From the NCBI GenBank assembly GCA_963746175.1, contig CAVVAH010000004.1:558001-622000 (forward strand): 64,000 nt of DNA. The letters are read 5' to 3'. This stretch comes from CAVVAH01 sp963746175. Its GTDB lineage: Bacteria > Actinomycetota > Actinomycetes > JACCUZ01. The first letter of the stretch is position 1; every line of letters begins with the position of its first letter. Both the position numbers and the translations under genes were made by a program. The notes below the pieces were generated by a model, which was not told the origin of the DNA, ran no database searches, and saw nothing but the letters and a program-made list of their open reading frames with translations. Shown here one piece after another: positions 26,759 to 35,024 of the stretch.

Positions 26759-27969
26759 GCGAAGGCCTTGCCCTCACCGCGGTAGGTCGGCACCTCCTCC
26801 ACCACCGCGTCCCCCTCGACGAACAGCAGAGTGTCGAAGCGCTCGCACAGCTCGCCGGCCTTGGCGTGGCGGAACCACACCCGATCGCCGATGCGCAGCC
26901 CGTCGGCGGCGTCACCGCGCACCGGGGTCTGCACCTCGCCGGCGCCCTCGGTGCCGGTCAGCCTCAGCCCGACCGGCAGCACCGGCGTCGGCAGCCGGTC
27001 GCGGCCCGGCGGACCGGACGCGACGTACCCGCCGCCGAGGACGGTGACCACCCCGGGACCGGGCCGCCGGACGACGGGCAGGGCGAACAGCGCGGCCGGC
27101 CTCAGGTCGAGCGAGCGGTACGAGTCGAACAGCGTCGGCGCGAACAGCCCCGACCCCGCGGCCAGCTCGGTGACCGTCCCGATCGCTGCCGTGCGCGCCA
27201 GGCTCCCGGTGCCGCCACCGTTGACCAGCTCGAGCGAGCCTCCGGTGCCCTCGACGACGTCGCGCACCGCAGCGACCACCAGCGGCAGCCGGTCGGCGAG
27301 GTCGCGCAGTGATCCGGCCTGCATCGCCCGGACCGCGCGGCTGCGTACCGGTCGACCGGCGACGTCGTCACCCAGACCGGCCACCTGGGCGTCGTACGCC
27401 ATCAGCGCGACGCACTCGAGGTGCGGGTCGGCCACCAGGGACCGGGCCAGCGCGGCGGCCTCCTCGGGCGTGCGCACCGGCGACCGCAGCACGCCGGCCA
27501 CGACGCCGGGCGCCGGTCGCCACGCGGTGTCGACGTCGATCGCGACCGGCAGCCGTACGCCCGCGGACCGGCCGGCGTCGGAGACGACGGCCGCCCCCTC
27601 GACCGAGTCGACCATCAGCACGATGCGCTCGGGCCGGCCGGCGGCAACCCGACGTGCCACCTCGCGCAGGGTCGCGCGGTCGGCGCTCGGGTAGGCCACC
27701 AGCAGGTCGTGGACGCCGGCGTCGGCGAGGTGGCACGCCTCCGCCGGGGTGAAGGCGAGCACTCCCTGCCAGCCGTCGGTCGCGAGCACCCGGCGCAGCA
27801 CGTCGACGCAGCGCACCGACTTCGACGCGACGCGGATCGGCAGCCCGCCGGCCTGCGCCACCAGGGCTCGCGCGTTCGCGTGCAGCGCGTCGAGGTCGAC
27901 CACCGCCAGCGGCGCATCCCGGACGCCGACCGCGGCCTCGAGCCGCGCCAGCGCGGCCGCCGCGGTCAC
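26755..27969 (-). CDS. PLP-dependent amino acid deaminase/aldolase (alanine-racemase fold)
   Basis: A 404-residue fold-type III PLP enzyme. An N-terminal barrel carries the probable PLP lysine in IRVASKSVR near residue 50, and the C-terminal beta domain is of the D-threonine-aldolase/D-serine-dehydratase type, ending with H and C residues (FRHAKAGELCERFD) where those enzymes bind a metal ion. It is usually annotated as amino acid deaminase/aldolase; the exact substrate is unknown. The GTG at 27969 overlaps the upstream stop by four bases (GTGA). It sits between the lactone oxidase and otsB genes. Confidence 0.8.
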   Translation of the reverse strand: MTAAAALARLEAAVGVRDAPLAVVDLDALHANARALVAQAGGLPIRVASKSVRCVDVLRRVLATDGWQGVLAFTPAEACHLADAGVHDLLVAYPSADRATLREVARRVAAGRPERIVLMVDSVEGAAVVSDAGRSAGVRLPVAIDVDTAWRPAPGVVAGVLRSPVRTPEEAAALARSLVADPHLECVALMAYDAQVAGLGDDVAGRPVRSRAVRAMQAGSLRDLADRLPLVVAAVRDVVEGTGGSLELVNGGGTGSLARTAAIGTVTELAAGSGLFAPTLFDSYRSLDLRPAALFALPVVRRPGPGVVTVLGGGYVASGPPGRDRLPTPVLPVGLRLTGTEGAGEVQTPVRGDAADGLRIGDRVWFRHAKAGELCERFDTLLFVEGDAVVEEVPTYRGEGKAFA

Positions 27970-29297
27970 GACGCGGCCCGCAGGACGGCGGCCGGCCCCA
28001 GCACGTGTGCGACGTGCGGGCTGCTGAAGACACCGGTCGGGTCGAGCCGGTCGCGCACCGCCTGGAACCGCGCCCAGCCGGGGTAGCGCGGCGCCAGCAC
28101 GTCAGCGCCGGCCGCGTGCTTCTTCCCCCAGTGCGGCCTCCCCTCGAGCCCGAGCATGAGGTCCTCGACGTGCCGGAAGTACGCCGAGTCGTCGACGCCG
28201 ACGAACTGGTGCACCGCGACGTACGCCGAGTCGCGTCCGTGGGCAGTGGAGAGCAGCGCGTCGTCAGCGGCGGCGAACCGTACCTCCACCGGGAAGCTGA
28301 CCGGCAGCCGTCGGCGCTCGATCATCGCCAGCACCCCGCGCACCGCCTCGGCGGCTGCGGCGCGCGGCAGCGACCACTCCGACTCGGTGAACCGCACCCG
28401 CCGGTTGCTCGCGAACACCTTGTGGCTGTCGTCGATCCGGTCGCTGCCCGACGCGACGACACCGGTCAGCCGGCCGATCGACGGCTGCAGCCCGGGGAAC
28501 CGCCGGCCGGTGCGCTGCAGGACGCCGAGGCCGGTGTTGTTGAGAAGCTCGTCGGTGAGCCAGGTCCGCCAGCGGGCCGGCGGCGCGGCCGGCTCGTCGG
28601 TGCGGCGGCTGGTGAGCAGCAGGGCGGTGCGCGACCACGGCACGGCGTAGAGCTCGACGTGGTCGTCGGACGTCGCGATCGCGTCCAGGTCCCCGAGCAG
28701 GTCGGCGAGCGGGCGCGGCCGCTCGACCTTGTGCAGGCGGAAGGACGGCACCGTCTGCAGGTGCACCTCGGACAGCACGCCGAGGGCGCCCAGCGACACC
28801 CGGGCGGCGAGCAGAAGGTCCGGGTCGGCGGTGCCGAGGTCGTGCACCGTGCCGTCGGCACCGACGAGCCGGCCGCCGACCAGCGCGGCCGACAGGTTGG
28901 GGTAGGTCGCCCCGGTCCCGTGCGTACCGGTGGCCAGCGCGCCGGCGACGGTCTGGGTGTCGACGTCGCCGAGGTTGGTGAGAGCGCGGCCGCGTACGTG
29001 CAGCTCGGCCGAGAGGCGGCGCAGGGTCATGCCGGCCTGCACCCGCGCGACGCCGGTCACGGGATCGACGCCGAGCAGCTCGTCCAGCCGCGACACGTCC
29101 AGCTGGACGTCGTCGGTGACGCACACGGGGGAGAACGAGTGGCCGGAGCCGACGGGACGCACCACGAGCCCGTCGCCCGCGGCCCGGCGTACGGCGTCGA
29201 CGAGCTCCTCCTCGGAGCCCGGCCGGAGCACGAGGGCGGGGTTGCACTCCTGGCGGCCGGACCAGTCCGTCCATCGGGGTGCCTGCCGCCGCGTCAC
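27966..29297 (-). CDS. FAD-linked D-arabinono-1,4-lactone oxidase family protein
   Basis: A 443-residue VAO-type flavoprotein. The FAD-binding N-terminal half shows VVRPVGSGHSFSP near residue 48 and LTNLGDVDTQTVAGALATGTHGTG near 105-130. The C-terminal ALO domain ends with the active-site-type motif GRPHWGKKHA near 395 and FQAVRDRLDPTGVF. It oxidises an aldonolactone or sugar alcohol. There is no covalent-FAD His in the usual place, so FAD may be non-covalent. It is the first gene of the three-gene operon with the PLP enzyme and otsB, which hints at a sugar-related role. Confidence 0.87.
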   Translation of the reverse strand: MTRRQAPRWTDWSGRQECNPALVLRPGSEEELVDAVRRAAGDGLVVRPVGSGHSFSPVCVTDDVQLDVSRLDELLGVDPVTGVARVQAGMTLRRLSAELHVRGRALTNLGDVDTQTVAGALATGTHGTGATYPNLSAALVGGRLVGADGTVHDLGTADPDLLLAARVSLGALGVLSEVHLQTVPSFRLHKVERPRPLADLLGDLDAIATSDDHVELYAVPWSRTALLLTSRRTDEPAAPPARWRTWLTDELLNNTGLGVLQRTGRRFPGLQPSIGRLTGVVASGSDRIDDSHKVFASNRRVRFTESEWSLPRAAAAEAVRGVLAMIERRRLPVSFPVEVRFAAADDALLSTAHGRDSAYVAVHQFVGVDDSAYFRHVEDLMLGLEGRPHWGKKHAAGADVLAPRYPGWARFQAVRDRLDPTGVFSSPHVAHVLGPAAVLRAAS

Positions 29298-29334
29298 GAC
29301 CGCACCGTAGTGCGGGCGACGACGCCGCGGCCGG

Positions 29335-29952
29335 TCAGCCCGGGTAGGTGTCGGTGACGACGACGGTCAGGCGCGTCGTCGACAGGTTGCCGAACCGCGG
29401 CCGGATGCGTGGGGTCGTGGGCAGGCTCTCGGCGGCCGCCTGGGCCGCGGCCGCCTGGCCCGGCGGGTAGTAGACCGTCGTGGCCGGGACGACGCCGCGG
29501 AAGTTGCCGACCGCCGGGACCGTCCAGCCCTCGCCGCGGAGCCGGGTGGCCACCTCGCCGGCGAGTCCGGCCCGGCTGGTCTGGTTGAGGACGACGACCG
29601 CGACGGCGAAGTCCGCCGGCCGGGTGGCGGCGTCCGACGTCTGCTCGCCCGACGCGCCTCCCCCGCTCGCAGCGGACTTGGTGTGCGACGGCGTCGGTGT
29701 GGCCGACAGGGTCGCGGTGGACGACGGCGCCTTGCTGAGCGCCTCCCGGGTGGACGTCGCGGACGACGTGGAGGCGGCGGCGCTCGGCTGCTCCGGGTCC
29801 TCGCCGCGCCACACGGCGAGGGAGGTGATCAGCGACGCCACGGCGAGCACGGCCAGCAGCGACGGCAGCACCGCGCTCGTGATGCCGTGGCCGGTGCGGT
29901 GCGCACCATGGCGACGGCGGGGGTGCGGGACGGGCGGGCGCGACGTGGTCAT
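29335..29952 (-). CDS. LytR_C domain membrane protein
   Basis: A 205-residue protein with a basic N-terminus (PRRRHGAHR), one membrane segment near residues 25-48 and a Ser/Thr/Ala-rich linker. An extracytoplasmic LytR/CpsA C-terminal domain follows (VVVLNQTSRAGLAGEVATRL, then VPATTVYYPPGQ). This domain occurs at the end of LCP cell-wall ligases and alone in actinobacteria next to DUF3263, as here. The role is probably in the cell envelope; the function of the solo form is not known. Confidence 0.85.
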   Translation of the reverse strand: MTTSRPPVPHPRRRHGAHRTGHGITSAVLPSLLAVLAVASLITSLAVWRGEDPEQPSAAASTSSATSTREALSKAPSSTATLSATPTPSHTKSAASGGGASGEQTSDAATRPADFAVAVVVLNQTSRAGLAGEVATRLRGEGWTVPAVGNFRGVVPATTVYYPPGQAAAAQAAAESLPTTPRIRPRFGNLSTTRLTVVVTDTYPG

Positions 29953-30009
29953 GACGGGCTCCGACGCTAGCGCGGCCGTCGAGGACCGGCCGGGGACGGG
30001 GTCCAGCGG

Positions 30010-30306
30010 TCAGACCTCGATGCCGAGGCGCCGCGCCGAGCGGGCCCGCTGGCGCGCGGACCGCAGCCGGCGCAGCCGCTTGACGAGCATCGGGTCGACG
30101 GCGAGGGCCTCGGGGCGGTCGATGAGCGCGTTGAGCACCTGGTAGTAGCGGGTCGCCGACATGTCGAACAGCTCGCGGATCGCCTGCTCCTTGGCGCCGG
30201 CGTACTTCCACCACTGCCGCTCGAAGGCGAGGATCTGCTGGTCGCGGTCGCCCAGGGTCGCACCCGCGCCGGCGTCGGTCGGCCGGAAGGCGTTGGCGGC
30301 GTCCAT
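30010..30306 (-). CDS. DUF3263 protein
   Basis: A 98-residue protein matching DUF3263: GDRDQQILAFERQWWKYAGAKEQAIRELFDMSATRYYQVLNALIDRPEAL, followed by a very basic C-terminus (RLRRLRSARQRARSARR). The central part reads like a sigma-70 region 4-type helix-turn-helix, which suggests DNA binding. The ATG at 30306 is preceded by GAGGAG. It precedes the LytR_C gene with a 57-base gap, the arrangement conserved in actinobacteria. Confidence 0.88.
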   Translation of the reverse strand: MDAANAFRPTDAGAGATLGDRDQQILAFERQWWKYAGAKEQAIRELFDMSATRYYQVLNALIDRPEALAVDPMLVKRLRRLRSARQRARSARRLGIEV

Positions 30307-30394
30307 GGCACTCCTCGAACAGGTCGGCACGCTGCCGGCCCGCGCGTGCGGACCAGCCGGGCTCATCGTACGGGTCGAATGACAGCCGTGTCAT

Positions 30395-31222
30395 TCACCC
30401 CGGGGACGTGTCCGCCGGTGCCTTATCCGCCAGGGGCTGCAGCGTGACCCCGGCGGCGCGGACCGCATCCACCAGCCGCTCGCCGGGGCCGACCCGCTCA
30501 CCGGCCCAGACCACGGACCGGACCAGCTCGCCCTGGACGTCCGCCCCGGGCTCGACCACCGGCTCCCCGCCGCTGGCCAGCAGGTTCGCGCGCAGGTAGT
30601 CGGCCGGCGTCCCGCAGTCCACCGCGACCAGGCCGGGCGGCACCCACAGGTCGAGCCGGCCGGCGGCGTGCAGCGCGCGCCACGAGACCTCGTAGAGCCC
30701 GCTCGGCTCCGGCGCCAGGTCGCGGACGGACCACCAGGGCAGCAGCGCGCTGCCGACGTACCGGACGCCGTCGAGCACGCCGGGCACGCCGTCCGGGACG
30801 CAGAGCAGCCGGGGCCGCTCGCCGTCCCAGCCCTCCAGGAGGCCCGCGACCACTGCCGGCGCCGGGTAGTAGGCGTCGGCGTTGGTGAGCAGCACGGCGG
30901 CCTGGTCGACCCAGCCGCGCAGGTTGCCCAGCGCCCCGGCCGTGCCCAGCGCCTCTGGGGCCTCCACCTCGACGTGCACGTCGCGGTCGGCCAGGGCGGC
31001 GCACAGCTGGGCGGCGTGGTGGTGGACGTTGACCGCGGTACGCCGCACGTGCGGCGCGACCCGCTCCAGCGCGAGGTCCAGCAGCGGCCGGCCGCCCACC
31101 GTGCAGAGCGCCTTGGGGCGTACGTCGGTCAGCGGGCGCAGCCGGGTCCCGGCGCCGGCGGCGAGCACGAGCGCGACGAGATCTGGGACGGATCCCGCCG
31201 TTCCTTCCTCCCCGTCGGTCAT
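30395..31222 (-). CDS. Sugar-nucleotide nucleotidyltransferase
   Basis: A 275-residue NTP transferase with the glycosyl-nucleotidyltransferase signature LVLAAGAGTRLRPLTDVRPKAL near residues 18-39 and a metal-binding Asp in LLTNADAYYP near 112. Such enzymes couple NTP to a sugar 1-phosphate (MurNAc-1-P uridylyltransferase, GlmU or mannose-1-P guanylyltransferase class); the sugar is not clear. The ATG at 31222 gives the normal N-terminus; the frame is open further up but overlaps pirin. It is divergent from pirin, with 82 bases between the starts. Confidence 0.82.
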   Translation of the reverse strand: MTDGEEGTAGSVPDLVALVLAAGAGTRLRPLTDVRPKALCTVGGRPLLDLALERVAPHVRRTAVNVHHHAAQLCAALADRDVHVEVEAPEALGTAGALGNLRGWVDQAAVLLTNADAYYPAPAVVAGLLEGWDGERPRLLCVPDGVPGVLDGVRYVGSALLPWWSVRDLAPEPSGLYEVSWRALHAAGRLDLWVPPGLVAVDCGTPADYLRANLLASGGEPVVEPGADVQGELVRSVVWAGERVGPGERLVDAVRAAGVTLQPLADKAPADTSPG

Positions 31223-31304
31223 ACGTGCCACGCTCTCACCCAGAAGGTCACGACCCGGTAACGGGCCAGGAATCCCGACCCGGCGTCCGGACGTTGGAGG
31301 TGGC

Positions 31305-32276
31305 ATGCCAGCAGTCACCGTCGACGACGTCCTCGCGCTCCCCCGCATCCCGGCCGCGGAGCTGTCCGCCACCGACCGCCCGGTCCGCTCGGTCTCGACC
31401 GCGCCGCGCGGCTTCGAGGGCGAGGGCTTCCCGGTCCGTCGGGCCTTCGCCGGCGTCGACCTGGACGACCTCGACCCGTTCGTGCACCTCGACCAGATGG
31501 GGGAGGTCGAGTACGCCCCGGGCGAGCCGAAGGGCACCCCGTGGCACCCGCACCGCGGCTTCGAGACCGTCACGTACATGATCGACGGGGAGATGGCCCA
31601 CCAGGACTCCAACGGTGGTGGCGGCCTGATCACCAACGGCGACACCCAGTGGATGACGGCCGGCTCCGGGATCCTGCACATCGAGACGCCGCCCGAGGCG
31701 CTGGTGGTGAGCGGCGGGCTGTTCCATGGCTTCCAGCTCTGGGTGAACCTCCCCCGCGACAAGAAGTGGGCCGCGCCGCGCTACCAGGACATCCGTGGTG
31801 CCAAGGTCGGGCTGCTCGCGTCGGCCGACGGCGGTGCGCTCGTCCGGCTGATCGCCGGGTCGCTCCCCGGCGTGGAGGTGGCCGGCCCGGGCTCGACGTA
31901 CACGCCGATCACGCTGGCCCACGCCACGCTGCAGCCCGGCGCCTCGCTCACGGTGCCCTGGGACCCGTCGTACAACGCGCTGGTCTACGCCCTGGCCGGG
32001 TCCGGGACCGTCGGCGCCGAGGGCCGGCCGCTGCGCTCGGGCCAGCTCGCGCTGCTCGGCGCCGGTGACACCGTCACGGTGCGCGGCGACGCCGGCCAGG
32101 AGTCGCGCAGCCCGGAGCTCGACGTCCTCGTCCTCGGCGGCCGCCCGATCCGCGAGCCGGTCGCCTGGTACGGCCCGTTCGTCATGAACGAGGAGGCCGA
32201 GCTCCGGCAGGCGTTCGAGGACTTCCAGGCCGGCAAGCTGGGCACCATCCCCGCGCAGCAGGGCACTCCCGGCTAG
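31305..32276 (+). CDS. Pirin family protein
   Basis: A 323-residue bicupin. The N-terminal cupin has the metal site HPHRGFETVTY near residues 84-94 and the later His/Glu of SGILHIETPP, where pirins bind Fe. The C-terminal cupin (VYALAGSGTVGAEGRPLRSGQLALLGAGDTV) is present, and the protein ends with FVMNEEAELRQAFEDFQAGKLG, the pirin tail. Pirins include quercetinase-like enzymes and transcription cofactors; the role here is unknown. The ATG at 31305 is preceded by GGAGGT. A strong terminator follows. Confidence 0.93.
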   Translation: MPAVTVDDVLALPRIPAAELSATDRPVRSVSTAPRGFEGEGFPVRRAFAGVDLDDLDPFVHLDQMGEVEYAPGEPKGTPWHPHRGFETVTYMIDGEMAHQDSNGGGGLITNGDTQWMTAGSGILHIETPPEALVVSGGLFHGFQLWVNLPRDKKWAAPRYQDIRGAKVGLLASADGGALVRLIAGSLPGVEVAGPGSTYTPITLAHATLQPGASLTVPWDPSYNALVYALAGSGTVGAEGRPLRSGQLALLGAGDTVTVRGDAGQESRSPELDVLVLGGRPIREPVAWYGPFVMNEEAELRQAFEDFQAGKLGTIPAQQGTPG

Positions 32277-32304
32277 GACGCCCGCCCGCGTTGCTCCGCG
32301 AGCT

Positions 32305-32337
32305 GCCGGCCCCGGTCCCTCCACGACCGGGGCCGGC
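32305..32337 (+). terminator. Terminator hairpin after pirin
   Basis: A perfect 13-bp GC stem (GCCGGCCCCGGTC at 32305-32317, complement at 32325-32337) with a 7-nt loop, 28 bases past the pirin stop. Confidence 0.75.
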
Positions 32338-32393
32338 CCACGTCCGGGAGCCGGTGGCTCGTGCCCACCGTGGCGGCGCCGACTTGGCTGCTG

Positions 32394-32526
32394 TCAGAGC
32401 GGCTTCGGAGGAGAGGGCGTCGAGCCCACCGTCCGCCCCCGTCCCCCTGCGTCGCTGACGAGCGAAGCGAAGTGGCCCCGCTGGAGTCGTGGATTCCACG
32501 ACGGCAGCGGGGCCGCTTCGCTCGTC
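32394..32526. repeat. Composite intergenic element: family E (inverted) plus family B copy 2
   Basis: TCAGAGCGGCTTCGGAGGAGAG at 32395-32416 is the inverted form of a module seen at 37921 and 49723. The family B palindrome follows: an AGTGGCCCCGCT arm at 32471-32482, AGCGGGGCC on the other side, and outer arms TGACGAGCGAAG/CTTCGCTCGTCA. The loop contains its own small palindrome (GTCGTGG, then ATT, then CCACGAC, 32486-32502). It lies directly before the truncated cysA tail. Confidence 0.8.
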
Positions 32527-32567
32527 ACCGACCAGAAAGCCGAAGTGGACCGGCTGGAAGGGCCAAC

Positions 32568-32798
32568 CGCCCGCACGACCTGGAGCTCTCGGTCGAGCAG
32601 CGCCCCGGCACCGTCGCCGCGAAGGTCACCCGGGTCACCCGGCTGGGCTTCGAGGTCCGTGTCGACCTCGAGATCGACGGCACCGAGCTGTGGGCCCAGG
32701 TCACCCGCGGGTCCTCCGAGCAGCTCGGCCTCACCGACGGCCAGACCTTGTACGTCCGGCGTACCGCCCCCGTCCGCGCCACCGCCGCCGTCGGCTAG
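32568..32798 (+). pseudogene. C-terminal remnant of a CysA-type sulfate ABC ATPase (TOBE domain)
   Basis: About 76 codons read RPHDLELS, then GTVAAKVTRVTRLGFEVRVDLEIDGTELWAQVTR and EQLGLTDGQTLYVRR. This is the C-terminal TOBE-like domain that follows the ATPase core in CysA sulfate importers. No Walker A, signature or Walker B precedes it: upstream of the RPHD point the frame runs into the family B/E palindromes. No start codon with a ribosome binding site was found at the junction. It is best read as a decayed gene whose 5' part has been lost. It overlaps the convergent gene at 32795 by four bases. Confidence 0.7.
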
Positions 32799-33274
32799 CG
32801 CCGCTCGTCGGCCACGACGGCGCGGACCGCCGTCACGGTCCCGCCCTCCTCGGTCTCCACCCGCACCGGCATCCCCGGGCGGCCGGTGTCGAACCAGAAG
32901 CGCCGGGTCACCGCGCCCTCGGTCACCGTGTACAGCAGGCAGTCGGCCGGGCCCATGGGGGTGTCCAGCCGCATCGGCTCGATGGTGGTGCGGTCGGCGG
33001 GGAACGCCGCGTGCGACTGCAGCTCGGCCCAGGTCGCCCGGCCGACGTCGCGCTCGACGACGGCGCCGGCAGCGTCGAGCACCGTGTGCTCGAAGTCGCC
33101 GCCCTCGTCGTCGACGGAGAGGTAGCGGTTCGTGCTCCGCGTGGTCTGCCCGTCGACCGTGGCCTCCGTGGTGATGAACCGGCCCGGACGACAGCCCTGA
33201 CGGATCTCGTCCGCTGTGAACGGTGTGGGCGCGAGCCCCGGACCCAGGACGTGCGGGTCCTCCCCCGCGGTCAC
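32795..33274 (-). CDS. Hypothetical protein, 159 aa, co-transcribed with an Rrf2 regulator
   Basis: A 159-residue soluble, acidic protein with no assigned family. Its order suggests a lipocalin-like or DUF-type beta barrel: RPGRFITTEATVDGQTTRSTNRYLSVDDEGG, then a C-terminal RRFWFDTGRPGMPVRVETEEGGTVTAVRAV with alternating hydrophobics. The GTG start overlaps the stop of the Rrf2 gene (GTGA), so the two are translationally coupled and may work together. Confidence 0.65.
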   Translation of the reverse strand: MTAGEDPHVLGPGLAPTPFTADEIRQGCRPGRFITTEATVDGQTTRSTNRYLSVDDEGGDFEHTVLDAAGAVVERDVGRATWAELQSHAAFPADRTTIEPMRLDTPMGPADCLLYTVTEGAVTRRFWFDTGRPGMPVRVETEEGGTVTAVRAVVADERR

Positions 33275-33729
33275 GGTCGCTCGTCGACGCCGTACGTCTC
33301 GGCGATCGCCACGACGTGCTTGGGCAGCCGGCCGCTGAGCACGTCCTGCAGGGTGACGTCCTCGAGGACGTGCCGGAGCGACCCCCGGACGGCGATCCAG
33401 ACCGTGCGCAGCGCCTCGGTCGGACCGTCGTACGCCAGGGAGGCGGGGCTGGTGTCACGGACAGTGGCCAGCGGACCCTCGACCGCCCGGATGACGTCGG
33501 CGATGGCGATCTCGGAGGCCGGCTTGGCCAGCGTGTAGCCGCCTTCGGGGCCGCGGCGGCTGACCAGCAGCTTGTGCTGCTTGAGCTGGCGGAGGATCTC
33601 CAGGAGGAACTTCAGCGGGATCTGCTGCGCCGTCGCCAGGTGCTCGGCCTTGACCGGCTCGACCTTGCCGTCGGAGGCGAGCTGGACCAGCGCCCGCACG
33701 GCGTAGTCGACCCGGGCTGTCACGCGCAT
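33271..33729 (-). CDS. Rrf2 family transcriptional regulator without cysteines
   Basis: A 152-residue winged-helix regulator with a classic Rrf2 start (MRVTARVDYAVRALVQLASDG), recognition helix near residues 38-60 and the wing RGPEGGYTLAKPASEI. It contains no Cys at all, so it cannot hold the Fe-S cluster of IscR, NsrR or RsrR; cysteine-free members include CymR, which senses sulfur status through CysK. The ATG at 33729 is preferred over a GTG six bases upstream because it gives the conserved N-terminus behind a GAGAG site. A 16-bp palindrome lies just upstream. Confidence 0.88.
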   Translation of the reverse strand: MRVTARVDYAVRALVQLASDGKVEPVKAEHLATAQQIPLKFLLEILRQLKQHKLLVSRRGPEGGYTLAKPASEIAIADVIRAVEGPLATVRDTSPASLAYDGPTEALRTVWIAVRGSLRHVLEDVTLQDVLSGRLPKHVVAIAETYGVDERP

Positions 33730-33747
33730 GGGCACACTCTCTCAGGA

Positions 33748-33763
33748 ACGTCCGCCCGGACGT
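33748..33763 (-). promoter_or_regulatory. Palindrome ACGTCCGCCCGGACGT upstream of the Rrf2 gene
   Basis: A perfect 7-2-7 palindrome 19-34 bases before the Rrf2 start. Position and symmetry fit an operator, possibly autoregulatory, but it could also form a leader hairpin. The rest of the 170-base gap to paaE shows no ORF. Confidence 0.35.
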
Positions 33764-33899
33764 GCATCCGCGGCGGTCCGGCACGCGGAAGGCCGGTCAT
33801 GCCGACGCGACGGACGACGATCACCGCCAGCCCGCGCCCCGAGCCGGAACCCCGCGACGCACGCCCCGTGGACGCGGAGCCGGGCCGGGGCGACCGACC

Positions 33900-35024
33900 T
33901 CAGGCGTCGAAGTCCAGCTCGACGTCCTCGGACACCGGCACCGACTGACAGGCGAGCACGAAGCCGGCCTCGACCTCTTCCGGGTCGAGGGCGTAGTTGC
34001 GCGCCATCGAGACCTCGCCCGAGACAAGGCGCGCCCGGCAGGTGCCGCAGACGCCGCCCTTGCAGGCGTACGGCGCGTCGGCGCGGACCGCGAGGACGGC
34101 ATCGAGGATCCGGACGCCGGTACGCGGCACCTGCACGGTCGACGCGCGACCGTCGAGCGTCGCCCGCACGCTGCTCGACCCGGCCGCCCGGACCTCCTCC
34201 GGCGACGCGGACTCGCGTGGCGCCTCGCCCTCGACGTGGAACAGCTCGGTGTGCACGTGCTCGGCGCCGACGCCCGCCTCGGCGAGCACCTCGCGGGCAC
34301 CCTCGACCATCGCGAACGGCCCGCACAGGAACCACTCGTCGACCGACTCCGGCGGCAGCAGGGCCTCGAGCAGCCGCCGGAGCCGTGGAGGGTCCAGCCG
34401 GCCGCTGAGCAGCTCGGCCTCCTGCGGCTCCCGCGAGAGCACGTGCACCAGACGGAACCGGTCGGCGTAGCGGTCCTTGAGGTCGGCGAGCTCCTCGAGG
34501 AACATCACCGAGCCGGCTGTCCGGTTGCCGTAGACCAGCGTCACGGTGCTGCTCGGCTCGACCTCGAGCGCGGTGGCGACGATCGAGATCACCGGGGTGA
34601 TGCCACTGCCCGCGGCGATCGCGGCGTAGTGCCGGGACTGCGCCGGGTCCAGCCGCGGGCTGAACCGGCCGGTCGGGGTCATCACCTCGACCTCGTCGCC
34701 GACCCGCAGCGTCGAGGTGGCGTGCGTCGAGAACGCGCCGCCGTCGAGCCGCTTCACCCCGATCCGCAGGCGCCCCTCGGTGGCCGGCGCGCAGATGGAG
34801 TAGTTGCGCCGCACCTCCTCGCCACCGACGTCGGTGCGCAGCGTGAGGTGCTGCCCCGCGTCGAAGGCGTACGCCGCGCGCAGGTCGTCCGGCACGGCGA
34901 ACGTGATCGCCACCGCGTCGTCCGTCAACGGCTCGACCGCGGCCACCCGCAGCGGGTGGAAGGTGCCGTGCCGGCGGCCGGTGTCGACCACCGTCGCCGT
35001 CGCGGTGGTGAGATCGGCACTCAT
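33900..35024 (-). CDS. paaE: Phenylacetyl-CoA epoxidase reductase subunit PaaE
   Basis: A 374-residue flavin reductase with FAD-binding RRNYSICAPA near residue 72, an NAD-binding domain (AIAAGSGITPVISI near 137, FLCGPFAMVEGA near 235) and a C-terminal plant-type 2Fe-2S ferredoxin domain (ACKGGVCGTCRARL, then LACQS near 355). It feeds electrons from NADPH to the PaaABC oxygenase. The ATG at 35024 overlaps the paaD stop (ATGA). It is the last gene of paaABCDE. The family is usually about 360 residues, so it looks complete. Confidence 0.95.
   Translation of the reverse strand: MSADLTTATATVVDTGRRHGTFHPLRVAAVEPLTDDAVAITFAVPDDLRAAYAFDAGQHLTLRTDVGGEEVRRNYSICAPATEGRLRIGVKRLDGGAFSTHATSTLRVGDEVEVMTPTGRFSPRLDPAQSRHYAAIAAGSGITPVISIVATALEVEPSSTVTLVYGNRTAGSVMFLEELADLKDRYADRFRLVHVLSREPQEAELLSGRLDPPRLRRLLEALLPPESVDEWFLCGPFAMVEGAREVLAEAGVGAEHVHTELFHVEGEAPRESASPEEVRAAGSSSVRATLDGRASTVQVPRTGVRILDAVLAVRADAPYACKGGVCGTCRARLVSGEVSMARNYALDPEEVEAGFVLACQSVPVSEDVELDFDA

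Noticed and set aside
32361..32567. Extending the cysA-like tail upstream into a 145-residue intact gene
   Set aside because: The upstream codons lie wholly within the intergenic palindromes, which also occur elsewhere without coding; no similarity and no ribosome binding site.
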